From Candidatus Gastranaerophilales bacterium (lineage in GTDB: Bacteria; Cyanobacteriota; Vampirovibrionia; Gastranaerophilales; Gastranaerophilaceae), in contig CALUTJ010000025.1 of NCBI GenBank assembly GCA_944323685.1, forward strand, positions 1 through 34,360: a DNA stretch of 34,360 bases, read 5' to 3'. Under the pieces are notes generated by a model, which saw nothing but the letters and a program-made list of their open reading frames with translations, was not told the DNA's origin and made no database searches. Shown here piece after piece: positions 31,906-34,360 of this stretch. How positions within the stretch are numbered: the stretch's first letter is position 1; every line of letters begins with the position of its first letter. Position numbers and translations under genes: made by a program.

Positions 31906-32496
31906 TTACTCGCTGTCACCGGCAGCAGGAGAAGTTGTACCTGCTTTATCCCAGAGTTCATTAGTAAAGCGCCAGCTGTTTCTCTGCAATTCGGCTGCAT
32001 CGCCAAGAGGGATTACTCTGTCAGTTATATCAACCTCATTGTCCGAACCTTCAATTGTTCCCTTCTTGTTGTCAGCAGGATCAAGTTTACTAAAGTACAA
32101 TTCATATTCAAAAATATCTTTGCCGTACAGGTTCGGCTCTTTTTTGGGGCCGTTCACGTCAGCAGTAAACGAGCACTTTTCTTGGTCACAGTTAACAATC
32201 AGCTCCATGCCGTCAGTAGTGAGTCCGTTATCCTGAATTTTTAAATGCTCCGAAATCATTTCAGTCGGAACTTTTCCGTCAGGATTTTTAGACCACGTAT
32301 GCGGAGGACCGTACAAGACAACAGCTTCATCAAACGCCTCGTTAAAGGTAAGATATGCTTTTTGGGCACCGCGTTCAAACTGGCTTCGCTGCATAACTCT
32401 TCTTAAGCCGGGAACTGTCATCATTGCAACTATACCTAATATCAGCATTACAATGGCTAATTCAGCAAAAGTAAACGCTCTGTTTTTTCTAAACAT
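31906..32496 (-). CDS. Type IV prepilin-like / pseudopilin protein
   Basis: 196 aa. It opens MFRKNRAFTFAELAIVMLILG: a prepilin peptidase site A7/F8 with Glu at +5 and a hydrophobic N-terminal helix (8-28), as in type IV pilins and type II secretion pseudopilins. The globular part has two Cys about five residues apart (NCDQEKC), suggesting a disulfide loop. AAAGG 7 nt upstream of the ATG overlaps the end of the upstream thioredoxin-like gene (gap 12 nt). No other pilus gene is in the window, so it is probably an orphan minor pilin or pseudopilin. Confidence 0.85.
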   Translation of the reverse strand: MFRKNRAFTFAELAIVMLILGIVAMMTVPGLRRVMQRSQFERGAQKAYLTFNEAFDEAVVLYGPPHTWSKNPDGKVPTEMISEHLKIQDNGLTTDGMELIVNCDQEKCSFTADVNGPKKEPNLYGKDIFEYELYFSKLDPADNKKGTIEGSDNEVDITDRVIPLGDAAELQRNSWRFTNELWDKAGTTSPAAGDSE

Positions 32497-32508
32497 AAAA
32501 AGACCTTT

Positions 32509-32985
32509 CTATTGTTGGCAGGATACTCCGCGCTGGGCGAGTTTTCTTAAATTTAAGTATTTATGAACTTCCGTATTTAAGACATCAACAGACTCAAGAA
32601 AAGCACCATCGATATGCGAACGGTAGTCATATTTTGGATCTATAATATAAACTGTAGGGAACGCGCCTATTTTATATTCTCTTGATATTTTTTCGTTTGC
32701 CGGATCTTCAACATTAATTAAAACAACATTTAAATTATCTTTATTAATATTTCTTACTTTATCCAATCTCGGCATGAATTTTTTGCAGTATGTACACCAG
32801 TCAACGTAAAAAACGGTTAAAATAGCCTTATCCTGTTTAGAGGCCTGCTCCATTGTCATCCCCAAATCATAATCAGACGGTTTCATATTAGCTTTAGGCA
32901 AAATCGCCATACAGCTTGTCACTGAAATTCCTATAAGCAAAATAATTGCAACTGCAATCAATGAAATTCTTAACTTCTTGTTCAA
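32509..32985 (-). CDS. Thioredoxin-fold lipoprotein
   Basis: 158 aa. N-terminal signal with a lipobox-like VTSC (Cys 25), so it is probably an envelope-anchored lipoprotein. The thioredoxin active site is WCTYC (63-67), with the cis-Pro in GAFPTVYI. The start is TTG, overlapping the glgC stop (TTGA); the choice is supported by GGAG 7 nt upstream. Position directly before a prepilin with two close Cys suggests a role in disulfide formation or reduction in the envelope, which is inference. The C-terminal tail has one more Cys near the end (VSCQQ). Confidence 0.8.
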   Translation of the reverse strand: MNKKLRISLIAVAIILLIGISVTSCMAILPKANMKPSDYDLGMTMEQASKQDKAILTVFYVDWCTYCKKFMPRLDKVRNINKDNLNVVLINVEDPANEKISREYKIGAFPTVYIIDPKYDYRSHIDGAFLESVDVLNTEVHKYLNLRKLAQRGVSCQQ

Positions 32986-34217
32986 ATCTGTGCTCCTTTT
33001 GGTACTACTGTTACCCCGCCTTCAGAAATATAGAAGCCCCGTGCTTCATCCTGCTCACGGTCAAAGCCTATATTAGTATATGGCGGAATATCAACATTCT
33101 TATCTATTATAGCTTTTTTAATATGGGAATGTCTGCCGATATTAACATTTTCCATAATTATTGAATCTTCTACACTTGAAAAACTGTTTATCCTGACTTT
33201 AGGCGACAATATACAGCGCGACAAAGTACCGCCTGATATGATACACCCCTCTGATACAAGAGAGTTTGTAGCCATACCGCGTCTTTCGAGTTCTTCCCAG
33301 ATAAATTTTGCCGGCGGGAAGTTATAATTGTATGTTCTTACCGGCCACTCTTTAGTGTATAAGTTAAACTCAGGGTCATAAGCCAGCAAATCCATATTGG
33401 CCTGCCAGTATGCGTCCATCGTTCCTACATCACGCCAGTAGCCCCGCTCGGATTCTTCCATTCCGGGGAAAGTGTTTTGTGCAAAATCATAAACAAAAAT
33501 CCTATCCCCCTGCTCTAGCATTTTCGGGATAACATTTTTGCCGAAATCATGGTTTGACTCTTCTATAACAGCATCAGCCTGCAATTCATCTATCAGTTTA
33601 TCTCTGTTAAAGAAATAATTACCCATAGACGCAAGACATTTTGTTTCGTCCCCCGGAATATGTTTGGGTTTTGTTTTCGGTTTTTCTATAAAATTAGTTA
33701 AACGCCAGTTATCGTCAACTTCCATAATCCCGTATTCGCCAGCCTGTTCTATCGGAATAGGAATAGCGGAGATTGTCAAATCCGCGTTGTTTTTCTTATG
33801 GAAATCAAGCATTTGCTCAACATTCATTTTATAAATATGATCGCCGCCGAAAACAGCAACAAACTTGCTGTCTTCTGCCAGAATATGATGAATATTCTGG
33901 AACACAGCGTCAGCCGTACCCTTATACCAGTGGCTGTCAATACGCATCTGCGCCGGAACTAAATCAACATACTGGTTGATAATCGGTGACAGAGGCCAGG
34001 TTTTTAAAATATGCTTGTTTAAAGAGTCTGACTTATACTGAGTAAGAATTTTTAATTTATAAAATCCGGAATTAATAAAATTATTTATAACAAAATCGAT
34101 AATACGATACCTGCCACCGAAAGGAACAGCAGGTTTTGCACGGTCACGCGTAAGAGGATACAGTCTTTTTCCTTCTCCGCCCGCAAGTATCATAACCAAT
34201 GTATCATCAACCGGCAT
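32982..34217 (-). CDS. glgC: Glucose-1-phosphate adenylyltransferase (ADP-glucose pyrophosphorylase)
   Basis: Makes ADP-glucose for glycogen synthesis. 411 aa, typical. The signature ILAGGEGKRLYPLTRDRAKPAVPFGGRYRIIDF includes the activator and catalytic Arg/Lys residues; FGGDHIYKM holds the catalytic Asp, FIEKPK the glucose-1-P Lys, and GTADAV the ATP-binding loop. A C-terminal beta-helix follows. AGGA lies about 10 nt before the ATG, and a TATAAT is seen on the minus strand about 30 nt upstream. It heads a three-gene run with the thioredoxin-like lipoprotein and the prepilin, linked by an overlapping stop/start. Confidence 0.95.
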   Translation of the reverse strand: MPVDDTLVMILAGGEGKRLYPLTRDRAKPAVPFGGRYRIIDFVINNFINSGFYKLKILTQYKSDSLNKHILKTWPLSPIINQYVDLVPAQMRIDSHWYKGTADAVFQNIHHILAEDSKFVAVFGGDHIYKMNVEQMLDFHKKNNADLTISAIPIPIEQAGEYGIMEVDDNWRLTNFIEKPKTKPKHIPGDETKCLASMGNYFFNRDKLIDELQADAVIEESNHDFGKNVIPKMLEQGDRIFVYDFAQNTFPGMEESERGYWRDVGTMDAYWQANMDLLAYDPEFNLYTKEWPVRTYNYNFPPAKFIWEELERRGMATNSLVSEGCIISGGTLSRCILSPKVRINSFSSVEDSIIMENVNIGRHSHIKKAIIDKNVDIPPYTNIGFDREQDEARGFYISEGGVTVVPKGAQI

Positions 34218-34284
34218 AATTTATATTCCTATCCAAGTACTCTTGATTATAATAATACCACACATTCAAATAAAAGAAATATAT

Positions 34285-34360
34285 TGTCCGAGAAAAATTC
34301 GTGATAAGGAGCAAAGCGACGTGAACGAATTTTTGGAGTGATACATTGTTCACATAGTGA
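34285..34360 (-). repeat. 177-bp dispersed repeat, copy 5 (partial, cut by window end)
   Basis: On the plus strand it begins TGTCCGAGAAAAATTCGTG and continues to the window edge at TTCACATAGTGA. It matches copies 3 and 4 except TGATAC in place of TGTCAC. It lies upstream of glgC; the gene it would follow is outside the window. Confidence 0.9.

Noticed and set aside
1-34360. A 34-kb circular plasmid or phage, suggested by identical ends
   Set aside because: No replication, partition, integrase or phage structural genes; content is chromosomal housekeeping. Ends lying in a dispersed repeat are better explained by assembly breakage.
1-34360. CRISPR array, tRNA or rRNA genes
   Set aside because: The only repeats are the dispersed 177-bp family, not regularly spaced; no cloverleaf or rRNA-like stretch was recognised by eye. 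A tRNAscan or Infernal run would be decisive.

Overview
The window is an AT-rich bacterial chromosomal segment carrying about 27 protein genes, most in short operons, and several copies of one unusual 177-bp repeat. There is an outer membrane (an RND pump with a TolC-type channel, and an SLH-domain envelope protein), a strictly anaerobic-looking cofactor enzyme (the AcsCD corrinoid iron-sulfur protein), and no photosynthesis gene. These traits, plus several large proteins I cannot place in a known family, best fit a non-photosynthetic gut relative of Cyanobacteria (Melainabacteria/Vampirovibrionia, perhaps Gastranaerophilales). That placement is inference from gene types and composition, not from a marker-gene tree.

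Layout. 1-5300: a UvrA-like ATPase without the UvrB-binding domain, a 567-aa membrane protein of unknown function and a short-chain dehydrogenase, all on the minus strand. 5385-6683: glmU on plus, followed by repeat copy 2, a strong terminator and about 490 bp of AT-rich DNA with no convincing gene. 7363-10136: cobO, then acsD-acsC with their own promoter. 10140-14077, minus: miaB, three tandem secreted SNase-like paralogues, then dapA, plausibly one operon. 14219: a small Lys-rich protein. 14723-16642: ftsH. 16789-17310: a small unknown protein. 17594-19843, minus: a sugar nucleotidyltransferase, aroF (DAHP synthase) and a 46-codon ORF translationally coupled to aroF. 19993-22755, plus: a YhaM-like nuclease, an atypical DnaJ and queE. 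23001-25160: a Cys-rich SLH surface protein behind a leader of about 150 nt. 25287-31417, minus: a complete MFP-RND-TolC efflux operon. 31906-34217, minus: glgC, a thioredoxin-fold lipoprotein and a type IV prepilin-like protein.

The most interesting element is the repeat. There are two complete 177-bp copies (17415-17591 and 31596-31772), one internally deleted copy (6679-6803), two partial copies cut by the window ends (1-115 and 34285-34360), and probably one decayed copy in tandem with copy 4 (31779-31872). Three of the four copies whose edge is visible begin at or within 3 nt of a gene's stop codon, all in the same orientation relative to that gene. For uvrA-like and glmU the repeat itself contains the TAA. 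The repeat holds several inverted repeats and a terminator-like hairpin, and on the other strand a short ORF with a ribosome-binding site. The two window ends join inside the repeat to rebuild exactly 177 bp, so the window may be a whole contig broken at this repeat.

Functionally the segment mixes housekeeping (cell-wall precursors, lysine and aromatic amino acid entry steps, tRNA modification, proteolysis) with envelope functions and a stand-alone corrinoid methyl carrier. AcsCD without CODH/ACS in view suggests a role in methyl transfer other than acetyl-CoA synthesis.
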